Shown piece by piece: positions 7,388-16,114 of a stretch of DNA of 56,711 nt. Under the pieces are notes generated by a model that made no database searches, had not been told where the DNA came from, and worked only from the letters and a program-made list of their open reading frames with translations. This stretch comes from CAZGAQ01 sp964523405 (GTDB lineage Bacteria > Planctomycetota > Phycisphaerae > UBA1845 > Fen-1342), in NCBI GenBank assembly GCA_964523405.1, contig CAZGAQ010000037.1, positions 1 through 56,711 on the forward strand, written 5' to 3'. The stretch's first letter is position 1. Each line of letters starts with the position of its first letter. A program made the position numbers and the translations under genes.

Positions 7388-8494
7388 ATGCGCAAGTCTT
7401 TGTTGCTCGGTCTCGTCGTCGGATTGTTCCTGTTTGAAGCGGTCTGGAGCGCAGGCGCGGCGGAGCCGGCGGCGGGGAAGTCGCCCCGGGTCTTCCTGGT
7501 GCTGCTCGACGGGCTGCGGTGGAAAGAGGTTTTTGCCGGGGCGGACGAGAGCCTGATCAACAAGGAAGTGGGCGGCGTGCCGGACGTGGGGGCGCTGCGG
7601 AAGAAGTACTGGCAGGACACGCCGGAGGCGCGGCGGGCGGCGCTAATGCCGTTCCTGTGGAGCAAGGTGGTCGGCGAGGGTGTGATCCTGGGGAACCAGG
7701 AAAAGGGCAGCGTCATGCGGGTGTCGAACGAAATCCGCATTTCGTTCCCGGGCTATAGCGAGATGACGGTTGGCTGGGCCGATCCGCGCATCGACAGCAA
7801 CGACCACAAGCCCAATCCGAACGTGAACGTGTTCGAGTGGCTGAATCGGCAGCCGGCGTTCAAAGGGAAGGTGGCCGCATTCGCCAGTTGGAACGCGGTG
7901 CCGTTCATCCTGAATCGGGAGCGGAGCGGGCTGTTCATCTGTGCCGCGGACGAGCCGATCAAGGTGGCGCCGGTAAGTCCGCAGCAGGAACTGCTGAATC
8001 GGATTCGCCGCGACGTGCCGGTGCGCTACGACGTGTGCATGTACGAGGCCATGGTCGAGTACATCCGGGCGCAGCAGCCGCGGGTCGTGTTCTTCGCCTA
8101 CGGCGAGACTGACGAGTATGCGCACGAGGGGCGGTATGACGAGTACCTCGACGCGGCGCAGCGCGCGGACCGCTTCCTCAAGACGCTGTGGGAAACGCTG
8201 CAGACGCTGCCGGAGTACAAGGACCAGACGACGCTGATCATCTCGAACGATCACGGGCGCGGCGACGGGCCGGAATGGAAGCATCACGGCAAGAAGATCG
8301 CCGGGGCGGAGAACGTTTGGACGGCGGTGCTCGGGCCCGACACGCCGGCGCTGGGCGAGTACAAGCCGGAGGAGCCGGTGATCCTGGCACAGGTGGCGGC
8401 GACGGTGGCGGCGGCGGTGGGCGAGGATTATCCCGCGGCGGCACCGCAGGCCGCCAAGCCGCTACCGGGCGTACTGGGCAAGAAGGCGAAGTGA
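7388..8494 (+). CDS. exported alkaline-phosphatase-superfamily enzyme
   Basis: 368 residues with a typical Sec signal peptide (MRKSLLLGLVVGLFLFEAVWSAGA) and a good ribosome site. The mature protein starts with the superfamily's first metal-binding strand (VFLVLLDGLRWKEVF), has ISFPGYSEM at the place where the nucleophile loop is expected, then ETDEYAHEG and YDEYLDAAQRADRFLK, and ends with the second metal site DHGRGDGPEWKHHGKK. These are the features of phosphodiesterase/phosphoglyceromutase-like members of the alkaline phosphatase fold. The substrate is not known. It stands alone on the + strand, followed about 140 bases later by the GH29 gene. Confidence 0.8.
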   Translation: MRKSLLLGLVVGLFLFEAVWSAGAAEPAAGKSPRVFLVLLDGLRWKEVFAGADESLINKEVGGVPDVGALRKKYWQDTPEARRAALMPFLWSKVVGEGVILGNQEKGSVMRVSNEIRISFPGYSEMTVGWADPRIDSNDHKPNPNVNVFEWLNRQPAFKGKVAAFASWNAVPFILNRERSGLFICAADEPIKVAPVSPQQELLNRIRRDVPVRYDVCMYEAMVEYIRAQQPRVVFFAYGETDEYAHEGRYDEYLDAAQRADRFLKTLWETLQTLPEYKDQTTLIISNDHGRGDGPEWKHHGKKIAGAENVWTAVLGPDTPALGEYKPEEPVILAQVAATVAAAVGEDYPAAAPQAAKPLPGVLGKKAK

Positions 8495-8560
8495 CGGGTG
8501 GGGGATGCTGGGACTGACGGAGCGTGGGAGTTCCGACCTGGGGCGCCGTACCCCCCCCGG

Positions 8561-8579
8561 CCTCCCCTGAGAGGGGAGG
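8561..8579. repeat. short perfect hairpin upstream of the GH29 gene
   Basis: CCTCCCCT and AGGGGAGG form an 8-bp stem over a GAG loop. A degenerate relative sits at about 14950-14973, in front of the esterase gene. Both lie in short intergenic gaps, so they could end transcription from the gene before or simply be dispersed repeats. Confidence 0.5.
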
Positions 8580-8634
8580 AGTCTGGGCGGAGGTGCGACG
8601 CGCACGATTCGGGCGCAACGATGAGGAGGCGCGC

Positions 8635-9990
8635 ATGCGACGGGCGATGGGGACCAGGGGGCGAACCGGCGGCGCTATGGTGCTGGTTCTAGCCGTGGCG
8701 CTGGTGAGCGGGTGTCAGATGGGGCAGCCGCACGCGGCCCGGCCGACGCCGCAGCAGATAGCGTGGCACGACGCCGAGCTGGGGATGTTCATTCACTTCG
8801 CGCCGAACACGTATACCGACCAGGAATACGACGATCTGTCGTGGCCGCTGGAGAAGTTCAACCCGGACCAGCTCGACACGGAGCAGTGGGTGGCGGCGGC
8901 CGAGGCGCTCGGGGCCCGCTACATCGTCTTTGTGGCCAAGCACGCGGGCGGCTTCTGCTTGTGGCCGACGGCGACGACGGACTACAGCGTCAAGAGCACG
9001 CCCTGGCGCGGGGGGCAGGGCGACGTGCTGACGGACCTGGCGACGTCGTGCAAACGGCACAGTCTGCGGCTGGGCGTGTACGTCTCACCGGCGGATCGCA
9101 AGCACGGGGCGGCGGTGGGCGGTAAGTGCGCGACGGCGGAGGCACAGGCGGAGTATGACCGGTTGTACCGGGCGCAGCTCACAGAGGTGTTGGTGACGTT
9201 GAACCGGATCGGCGGCGGGCCGGACGGCGGGGCGTTCGAGATCTGGTTTGACGGGAACATCGTCGTGCCGGTGGGGGACATTCTCACGCAGTATGCGCCG
9301 CGGGCGATGATCTTTCAGGGGCCGCACGCGACGATTCGGTGGGTGGGGAATGAGGATGGGGTGGCGCCATACCCGGCCTGGAACGGGATCGCGGCACGGG
9401 ATGCGCGGACGGGCGAGGCGATGGCGGAGCACGGCGATCCCAACGGGGAGGTGTGGCTGCCGAATGAGTGCGACGCGCGGATGCGGAACACGTGGTTTTG
9501 GAATACGACCAACGCGAGCACACTCAAGAGTGTCGAGCAGCTCATGGACATGTACTACCGCAGCGTCGGGCACGGTGCGGTGCTGCTCTTGAATCACACG
9601 CCTGATCCGAGCGGGCGGATTCCGGAGGCCGACGTGCGGCGCGGGGCGGAGTTCAGAGCGGAGCGCGAGCGGCGGCTGGGGCGGAGCCGCGCGGAGACGA
9701 GCGGGCATGGCGAGGTCGTGGAATTGGCGATTGTGCCACCGGCGGCGATCGACCACGTCGTCCTGCAGGAGGATATCGCGCAGGGCGAGCGCGTGCGCGG
9801 CTACGTCGTCGAGGGCTGGGTGGACGGGCGCTGGCAGGAGCTGTCCCAAGGCACGGCCATCGGGCACAAGAAGATTGACCGGGTTGCGCCGGTCACGGTG
9901 GCGCGGGTGCGGCTGCGCGTGCTCGGCAGCGCCGGTGAGCCGGTGATTCGCAAGCTGGCGGTGTACGGGCCGGGTACGGACAAGCGCTAG
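8635..9990 (+). CDS. alpha-L-fucosidase, GH29, lipoprotein
   Basis: 451 residues from the ATG at 8635, preceded by GAGGAGG. The N-terminus is a lipoprotein signal with lipobox LVSGC, so the enzyme is expected to be anchored to a membrane in the periplasm or on the surface. The barrel shows typical GH29 blocks: DAELGMFIHFAPNTY, RYIVFVAKHAGGFCLWPT, and FEIWFDGNI, where Asp206 fits the catalytic nucleophile. LLLNHTPDPSGRIPEAD is the usual end of the barrel, followed by a beta-sandwich. GH29 enzymes release L-fucose from glycans. With the SSS symporter and GH20 nearby it suggests use of fucosylated, hexosamine-containing glycans. Confidence 0.87.
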   Translation: MRRAMGTRGRTGGAMVLVLAVALVSGCQMGQPHAARPTPQQIAWHDAELGMFIHFAPNTYTDQEYDDLSWPLEKFNPDQLDTEQWVAAAEALGARYIVFVAKHAGGFCLWPTATTDYSVKSTPWRGGQGDVLTDLATSCKRHSLRLGVYVSPADRKHGAAVGGKCATAEAQAEYDRLYRAQLTEVLVTLNRIGGGPDGGAFEIWFDGNIVVPVGDILTQYAPRAMIFQGPHATIRWVGNEDGVAPYPAWNGIAARDARTGEAMAEHGDPNGEVWLPNECDARMRNTWFWNTTNASTLKSVEQLMDMYYRSVGHGAVLLLNHTPDPSGRIPEADVRRGAEFRAERERRLGRSRAETSGHGEVVELAIVPPAAIDHVVLQEDIAQGERVRGYVVEGWVDGRWQELSQGTAIGHKKIDRVAPVTVARVRLRVLGSAGEPVIRKLAVYGPGTDKR

Positions 9991-9995
9991 CGCGG

Positions 9996-10205
9996 TTACG
10001 GCGGCGGCTCGCTGTCCCACGTGGACAGACGCTGCAGCCGGGCGAGCATGTGCTTGATGTCCAGGGCGCCGCGAATGGCGACGTAGATCGTCACGGTTGA
10101 GTACCACACGATACAGGCGGCGAGGATAGCGCCCCAGAACCAGTGCCGGCCGGTGAAGAGCTGGAGCAGGTCGCGGACACCATCCTGTGCTTCGGCGAGC
10201 ATCAT
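9996..10205 (-). CDS. small membrane partner of the SSS symporter
   Basis: 69 residues with one clear membrane helix (WFWGAILAACIVWYSTVTIYVAI) followed by a short amphipathic tail (RGALDIKHMLARLQRL). Its ATG overlaps the stop of the symporter gene (ATGA), with AGGAGGT within the end of that gene, so it is translationally coupled to it. Small single-helix proteins encoded right after sodium/solute symporters are a recognised accompaniment of some SLC5-type transporters; the WY...YV...G..D motif fits that group. It probably stabilises or modulates the transporter. Its 3' end lies only five bases from the convergent GH29 stop. Confidence 0.72.
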   Translation of the reverse strand: MMLAEAQDGVRDLLQLFTGRHWFWGAILAACIVWYSTVTIYVAIRGALDIKHMLARLQRLSTWDSEPPP

Positions 10206-11842
10206 GGCCGTACCTCCTGCGCGCCGGCGCTGGTGGCTCGGGAATCTCGCGGATACAACGCATTCTTGAGCAGTGAGCCGGTGACCATCGCGACGGCCAC
10301 CAGGGCATAGGTGCCGATGTTGACCCAGTGGTCGCCGATGTAGCGGTTGGTCCAGCCGACGAGTACCGCCTTGCCCTGGTCATCCAGGAGCGGGTGGCCC
10401 TGCAGGTCGAGGCCGGGGACCTGGACGAACTTGTTCAGCGCCAGGGCGGTGACCGGCAGGACGGCGCCAATCACGATCGCAGCCAGCGCGCCCCAGTTGT
10501 TGGCGCCGCGCCAGTAGCAGCAGGCGACCAGCAGCACCGACATGCTAGCCAGGTAGACCGTGCCCGTGGTCTGCAGGTATTCCCACAGGTTGCCCTCGAG
10601 CTTGTACCACAGCCCGAAGAACAGCAGGAACAGGCCGATGAGAGCCACAATGAAGCGGTTGATGATCAGCCCTTTGCGCTCCGACCACTGCTTGCGGAAC
10701 GGCGCCAAGATGTCGTTGTAGATCACGCTGCCCCACGTGAGCATGTAGGACGAATCCGTCGACATGTCGGCCGCAAGCATGGCGGCCACCAGAATGCCCA
10801 TCAGGCCGGTCGGCAAGATCAGGCTCAGGTAGTAGGGCATGGCAAACAGGGTGCCGTCCTTTTCGCCCATGCTCTGGCCGATGTCGCTCAGGATTTTCGG
10901 TGACACTTGCGCGACGGCGACCAGCGCGCCCAAGGCCCACACGCCGGGCAGCATCCAGCGGGCGACGAAGAAGAACGATGTGCGGGTGTAGATCTTGCGG
11001 CCGGTCTTGGTGTCCTTGGCGGCCAGCATGCGAGTGATGACGGGTTGCCAGGTCAGGACGGCCGCGAGGCTCGTGAGCGTGTTGGCCACCACGTACGGCG
11101 TACCCCGTTCGGGGTTGGCCCAGGGGTTGAAGCCGCCGGCGCCGTAGTGGGTCTCAACGGCGGTGATGATGTTGCCCCAGCCGGTCTTCATCAGGACGAG
11201 GACGGTGACGGTGATGAGGCCGATGCTCATGACGACGAACTGCAGGTAGTCGGTGATGAGGACGGAGAGCATGCCGCCGAGAATCGTGTAGACTGCCACG
11301 GCGATCAGCAGGGCGGTCATGGCGACCTTCAGGTAGAACTCCAGGTGTTGGGCGTTGACGGCACCGTCAGCGCCACCGCCGAGACCGCAGCAGACGATGA
11401 GGAACTGCCCGCCGACGCGGAGGAAGACGCCCATGTTGAGCAGGCCGCCGAGGACGATGACGACACCGGCGAGCCAGCGGACGAAGGAGCCGTAACGCTG
11501 CTGGTAGAGCTCGGGGATGGTCATGACGCCGGCGTCGCGGAGCGGCTTGACACCGAAGCCGGTATAGCCGACGAGGAACATGGCGACGACGTTGGTGAGG
11601 CCGGGGATGGCGCCGACGAAGCCGTACTTGTACGCGTTCTGTGCCGTGTACATGCAGGTGACGATGCCGAACTCGGTCGCCGCCAGCGACGCGATGCCCA
11701 GGTAGATGTTCATCTCGCGGCCGGCGACGAGGAAGTGCTCGACCTTCCCCACGTACTTGCGGACCATGATGCCGGCGATCATCGTGGCGATGAGGTACAG
11801 GCCGACGATGCTGCCGTCGATGGGCCAGGAGAAGTTGGTCAT
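10202..11842 (-). CDS. sodium/solute symporter (SSS, SLC5-like)
   Basis: 546 residues from the ATG at 11842 with GGAG eight bases upstream; the longer open frame to 12229 would run antisense into the GH20 gene and is rejected. About 13-14 hydrophobic helices are visible, starting DGSIVGLYLIATMIAGIMV, and the SSS signature region appears as EHFLVAGREMNIYLG, ATEFGIVTCMYTAQN and TDYLQFVVMSIGLI. The family couples sodium entry to uptake of sugars, myo-inositol, amino acids or other small solutes. The flanking GH29 and GH20 genes make a sugar or amino sugar the likely cargo, but that is inference. It is divergent from GH20 across about 226 bases. Confidence 0.87.
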   Translation of the reverse strand: MTNFSWPIDGSIVGLYLIATMIAGIMVRKYVGKVEHFLVAGREMNIYLGIASLAATEFGIVTCMYTAQNAYKYGFVGAIPGLTNVVAMFLVGYTGFGVKPLRDAGVMTIPELYQQRYGSFVRWLAGVVIVLGGLLNMGVFLRVGGQFLIVCCGLGGGADGAVNAQHLEFYLKVAMTALLIAVAVYTILGGMLSVLITDYLQFVVMSIGLITVTVLVLMKTGWGNIITAVETHYGAGGFNPWANPERGTPYVVANTLTSLAAVLTWQPVITRMLAAKDTKTGRKIYTRTSFFFVARWMLPGVWALGALVAVAQVSPKILSDIGQSMGEKDGTLFAMPYYLSLILPTGLMGILVAAMLAADMSTDSSYMLTWGSVIYNDILAPFRKQWSERKGLIINRFIVALIGLFLLFFGLWYKLEGNLWEYLQTTGTVYLASMSVLLVACCYWRGANNWGALAAIVIGAVLPVTALALNKFVQVPGLDLQGHPLLDDQGKAVLVGWTNRYIGDHWVNIGTYALVAVAMVTGSLLKNALYPRDSRATSAGAQEVRP

Positions 11843-12068
11843 GCAGGTTCTCCGGAACTGAGGTGGGGGCATCTTATCGCGCGGGCGCGCGGCGGCAACC
11901 GCGGCGCTGCGCAGCGCGACGAATCGTGCCAACTCGGGCCGTGCGTGATATATTTGGTAATACGGGCGCGGGGCAAACAGCCCCGGTTGCTGCCAGGTTG
12001 AAACATGACCGCTCCGCCGCGGCGATGACCGTTCGGCTGGAGCGCTCTGCGCATCGGAGGTGCCGTCA

Positions 12069-13622
12069 ATGATCCCGCCCACCGCCGCCGCCTGTTCCAC
12101 GTCGGAAGGGCCCGCCGTCATTCCCCGGCCGGTCGAGCTGACGCGCGCGGCCGGCTGGTGCACGCCACACACGGTCGTGTACGCCGACGAACCCGAGACG
12201 CAGGCGGTGGCCGCGTACCTGGCGGACATCCTGAGCCAGGCCGGCGGCCGGCCGGTGGCGATGCGTCAGGCGGAAACGCTGGCGCCGGCGCAGGACGACG
12301 GCGTCGTCATGCTGCTGTTGCGTCCGGGAGGTTCGCTGGGCGCGGAGGGCTACGAGTTGCACGTGACGCCGCACGGGGTGACGCTGGCCGCCAGCACGCG
12401 CGCGGGGCTGGGGTGGGGCGTGCAGACGATGCGGCAGTTGCTTTCGCACGGCACCGCGGGGTGCCGGCTGCCGGCCGTTACGGTACACGACTGGCCGCGC
12501 TTTCGGCACCGCGGGCTGATGCTGGACTGCTGCCGGCATTTTCACGATGTGGCCACGGTGCAGCGGTACATTGACCTGGTGGCGTACCACAAACTGAACG
12601 TGTTGCACTGGCACCTGACGGAGGATCAGGGTTGGCGGCTGGAGATTCGCAAGCACCCGCGGCTGACCGAGGTGGGGGCGTGGCGCGAGGTGACGCGGCC
12701 GTCGGAGCAGCAGCGGGACGCGCGCGGGCGGTACGGCGGGTTCTTCACGCAAGACGAGGTGCGGGCGCTGGTGGCGTACGCGGACGTGCGCGGTGTGACC
12801 ATCATTCCAGAGATCGAGCTGCCGGGGCACTGCCGGGCGGCGCTGGCGAGCTATCCGGAGCTGTCGTGCCGGGGTGAGGCGCTGGGGCCGTGCACGCAGT
12901 GGGGGATCATGGAGGACGTGTTCTGCGCGGGTAACGAGGCGGTGTTCGCCTTCCTGGAGGACGTGCTGGACGAGGTGGTGGCGCTGTTCCCGTCGCCCTA
13001 CATCCACATCGGCGGGGATGAGTGTCCCAAGGCGCGCTGGCGGGTGTGTCCGAAGTGCCAGGCGCGGATGCGCAGTGAGGGGCTCAGGAACGAGGAGGAG
13101 CTGCAGAGCTACTTCGTACGCCGCGTCGAGAGGATGGTGACGAGTCGCGGGCGGCGCGTGATCGGATGGGACGAGATTGTGGAAGGGGGGCTCGCGCCGG
13201 GGGCGACGGTGCAATCGTGGCGCAGTCTGATGGGGGCGGTGGCGGCGGCGCGGGCGGGACATGACGCGATCTCGTCGCCGCATACGCACTGCTATCTGAA
13301 CTACCCCCCGCAGCCGGATCCGCAGATGCCGTCGTGGATGGAGGTGTCACCGCTCGAGAAGATGTATGGCTTCGAGCCGGTGCCGGCGGAGCTGACGCCC
13401 GAGCAGGCGGGACACATCGTGGGCATGGAGGCGGCCATCTGGACAGAGCTATGCCCGCCGCCGCAGCTTGATGCGCAGGTCTTCCCGCGGCTGTGCGCGC
13501 TGGCGGAAGTGGCGTGGTCGCCGCAGGCGCTGCGCGATTGCGGGGATTTCACGGGGCGACTCGCGCCGCACTTGGGGCGGCTCGCGGCGCTGGGGGTGCA
13601 GTACTACCGCCCGACGGCGTAG
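12069..13622 (+). CDS. beta-N-acetylhexosaminidase, GH20
   Basis: 517 residues; the ATG at 12069 has GGAGG eight bases before it. An N-terminal GH20b-type domain is followed by the catalytic barrel starting RFRHRGLMLDCCRHFHDV. Key blocks are HKLNVLHWHLTEDQGWRLEI, IIPEIELPGHCRAAL and HIGGDECPKARW, in which Asp317 and Glu318 are the catalytic pair that stabilises the oxazolinium intermediate and donates the proton. No signal peptide is evident, so it may act on imported oligosaccharides. It stands divergently from the SSS symporter, consistent with a shared regulatory gap and a common pathway for N-acetylhexosamine-containing glycans. Confidence 0.88.
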   Translation: MIPPTAAACSTSEGPAVIPRPVELTRAAGWCTPHTVVYADEPETQAVAAYLADILSQAGGRPVAMRQAETLAPAQDDGVVMLLLRPGGSLGAEGYELHVTPHGVTLAASTRAGLGWGVQTMRQLLSHGTAGCRLPAVTVHDWPRFRHRGLMLDCCRHFHDVATVQRYIDLVAYHKLNVLHWHLTEDQGWRLEIRKHPRLTEVGAWREVTRPSEQQRDARGRYGGFFTQDEVRALVAYADVRGVTIIPEIELPGHCRAALASYPELSCRGEALGPCTQWGIMEDVFCAGNEAVFAFLEDVLDEVVALFPSPYIHIGGDECPKARWRVCPKCQARMRSEGLRNEEELQSYFVRRVERMVTSRGRRVIGWDEIVEGGLAPGATVQSWRSLMGAVAAARAGHDAISSPHTHCYLNYPPQPDPQMPSWMEVSPLEKMYGFEPVPAELTPEQAGHIVGMEAAIWTELCPPPQLDAQVFPRLCALAEVAWSPQALRDCGDFTGRLAPHLGRLAALGVQYYRPTA

Positions 13623-13890
13623 CGCCCGCGCGGCGCCGTGCAGGCACACACCCGAACAGGCGCCACTGGCGGGACGGCGCGTGGCTCGGCAAGTCACGGT
13701 GCCGGTGCCGGCCGGTGTGTGGCCATGCGGCCCGGTGGGAGGCTGCGACAGGATCGAGCCGACTGCGGTGGATGTGAGACGGGTGGTGATGTCCAGCTAC
13801 GACGACTAGTGGTTTGTGCGAGCATGCCGGTGGCCGGTGTGCGCCCCAGATATGACGGGGCGGTGCGGCCGCGCTTCGGGAGGTACTTCA

Positions 13891-14874
13891 ATGGATCTCG
13901 GCAAGCGGGCAACGTGCCGCAGACATCGACGCGTGAGTCGGCGACCGGCGTTCACGCTCATTGAATTGCTGGTGGTGGTGGCCATCATCACGCTGCTACT
14001 GAGCGTGCTGCTGCCGACGCTGGGGCGCGCGCGGGAGCAGTCGGCGGCCGTGAAATGCCGCGCGAATTTGCGAGCCATCGGGCAGGGTCTGGTCTTGTAC
14101 GAAACGGAGAATCGGGGTTATGTCGTGCCGTCGTACAATCTGCCGTGGCTGCCGGGGGCGACGACGAACGTGACGGGCGGGCCGAGCCAACCGCTGGAGG
14201 GATGGGGGCCGATCCTGGATCGGGACGGGCTGGTGCCGAGCAAGGAGCGCGACCGCAGCACGATCTTCTATTGTCCGAAGACGGTGAACGTGGAGGGGGT
14301 CAAGGATGGTCAGACGGGCAGCAACCTGGCGAAGCCGCGGGGTTGGACGGACTGGCCGCTGCGGATGACGGCGGTGGGCGGGGACAGTATGCCGAAGGAA
14401 GCGGTGACGATTCCGGAGCGGCGGTTCAACTTCATCATTCGCGTGAGCTACTGGATCAACGCATACAACCCGATTGGCAGTGCGCCGGCGGATATTGAGG
14501 CGAGCGATCTGCACTACACGGCCTCGGTGGGGCTCGGACCGGACGGCAAGGGGCGGATCATCCCGCCGCACCAGATGACGAGCAAGCGGTCAGCGAAGTT
14601 CGTCGTGGCGGCGGACGGGGTGTACATGGGGCGGCAGGCGGTGACGCAACTGGGGAACGTGAACAGCCGAATCGGATATCGGCATCCGGGCGCCAAACAG
14701 AACGATCCGGTGGCGAACACGGTGTTCGCGGACGGGCACGTGGACCCGGTGGCGACGAGCCGGTTTCCGCGAGCGCTGAACAGCAGTGATTCGGCCGACG
14801 TGGTGGCACAGAAGAAGCTGGAGAATCTCTGCGGGCCGACGGTGTACGCGAATCCGGAGCAGGTGTTTCCGTAG
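13891..14874 (+). CDS. type II secretion/prepilin-like protein with N-terminal methylation motif
   Basis: 327 residues from an ATG with GGGAGG nine bases upstream. A basic leader is followed by the prepilin peptidase motif and helix RPAFTLIELLVVVAIITLLL, with Glu at +5 as expected. The rest resembles the large planctomycete family of pseudopilin-like proteins with an H-X9-DG type C-terminal region: here NTVFADGHVDPV. These proteins are presumably assembled into or processed by a type II secretion or pilus-like system; numerous paralogues per genome are usual. No secretion genes are adjacent. Confidence 0.8.
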   Translation: MDLGKRATCRRHRRVSRRPAFTLIELLVVVAIITLLLSVLLPTLGRAREQSAAVKCRANLRAIGQGLVLYETENRGYVVPSYNLPWLPGATTNVTGGPSQPLEGWGPILDRDGLVPSKERDRSTIFYCPKTVNVEGVKDGQTGSNLAKPRGWTDWPLRMTAVGGDSMPKEAVTIPERRFNFIIRVSYWINAYNPIGSAPADIEASDLHYTASVGLGPDGKGRIIPPHQMTSKRSAKFVVAADGVYMGRQAVTQLGNVNSRIGYRHPGAKQNDPVANTVFADGHVDPVATSRFPRALNSSDSADVVAQKKLENLCGPTVYANPEQVFP

Positions 14875-15062
14875 GTAGCGGCGTGCCGCCCCTGCGGCAG
14901 TGCGGGGCATGCGGGCGCGATTGGGTGTCGCAGGTCTCGACCCCCACCCTGCCCCCCTGAGAAGAGGAGGGGTTGGCGCACGTGAGTTGTGCTCCCGCAG
15001 GGGCACGCTGGGCCCCATGGCTGCGGCACAGCGGGAGACGCGTTAGAAGGGAGATGCGAGTG

Positions 15063-16031
15063 ATGCTGACGCTGAGACGGGTTGCGGCGATTGGGCTGGT
15101 GGCGGTGAGCGGAATGGCGGCTTGCGCCCAGCGTGCGACGGTGGCGGCAACCTCGCGGCCGGTTACGACTGCGGCGCCAGCGACGCGCGAGGCGACGACG
15201 AAGCCCGATCAGATGCCGCGGGCGGCGGCGGACAGCGTGATTCAGAAGGACGTGGCGTATGTGCCGGACGCGTCGGCGCAGCAGAAGCTCGACATCTATG
15301 CACCCGTCAAGGCGCAGGGCGCGCCGGTCGTGATCTTCGTGCACGGCGGCGAGTGGACCAAGGGCGACAAGACGGAGGTCAGCTTCAAGCCGAAGTTCCT
15401 GAACGAAGCCGGGATCGTGTTTGTGACCATCAACTACCGGCTCAGCGGCGAGGCGCGGCACCCGGCCCAGGTCGAGGACGTGGCCAGCGCCGTGCGGTGG
15501 GTGCGCGCGCACATCGCGGAGCACGGTGGCGACCCCCACAAGCTGGTGCTGATGGGACACTCGGCCGGCTGCCACCTGGTGACGCTGGTGGGGCTCGATC
15601 CGCGGCCGTTGGCGAAGGTGGGGCTCAAGCCGAGCGACTTGAGCGGCGTGGCGAGCTGGAGTGGGGGGGCGTTCGACCTGGTCGCGAAGGTGGCGGCCGG
15701 CGGCATGTACGCCGACTACATTCACAAGAACTTCGGGGACGACGAGCAAGTGTGGCGCGACGCGTCGCCGCTCGCGCACATCGGGGACGGCAAGCCGATG
15801 CCGCCGTTCTTGTTTGCGAGTGCGGAGGAAGGCAATCCGGCGTCGCGCGAGATCAGTGAGCGGATGGTCGCGCGGATTGAGAAGGCGGGCGGGAAGGCGC
15901 GGGCGACGCTGCTGGCGGGCAAGACGCACGCGGCAGCCAACCACGAGGTGGGGCAGCCGGGGGACGTGACGGGGGCGGAGCTGGTTCGGTTTGTGCGTGA
16001 GGTCACGGCGGACAAGACGGCGAAGCCGTAG
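15063..16031 (+). CDS. alpha/beta hydrolase (BD-FAE/esterase type), lipoprotein
   Basis: 322 residues from the ATG at 15063, chosen because GGGAG lies 9 bases before it whereas an ATG at 15054 touches it. The signal peptide ends in a lipobox-like SGMAAC. The hydrolase core shows the oxyanion-hole motif FVHGGEWTKGDK, the nucleophile elbow MGHSAGCHLVTL, and a late His region KTHAAANHEVG, giving a Ser-Asp-His triad with the acid not fixed by eye. It fits the carboxylesterase/BD-FAE group, which often removes acyl groups from polysaccharides. A Thr/Ala-rich linker follows the lipid anchor. Confidence 0.78.
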   Translation: MLTLRRVAAIGLVAVSGMAACAQRATVAATSRPVTTAAPATREATTKPDQMPRAAADSVIQKDVAYVPDASAQQKLDIYAPVKAQGAPVVIFVHGGEWTKGDKTEVSFKPKFLNEAGIVFVTINYRLSGEARHPAQVEDVASAVRWVRAHIAEHGGDPHKLVLMGHSAGCHLVTLVGLDPRPLAKVGLKPSDLSGVASWSGGAFDLVAKVAAGGMYADYIHKNFGDDEQVWRDASPLAHIGDGKPMPPFLFASAEEGNPASREISERMVARIEKAGGKARATLLAGKTHAAANHEVGQPGDVTGAELVRFVREVTADKTAKP

Positions 16032-16114
16032 GCCGCGCGGAGGAGTCAAAATGGGCCGGGCAGGCTCGCGCGGACGGTGCGCGAGTCTGCCCGGTCTTGC
16101 TTTCGGTAACGGCG

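Noticed and set aside
10202..12229. Longer N-terminus for the SSS symporter up to 12229
   Set aside because: The extra 129 codons are antisense to the GH20 gene and hydrophilic, whereas ATG 11842 has a ribosome site and begins just before the first membrane helix.
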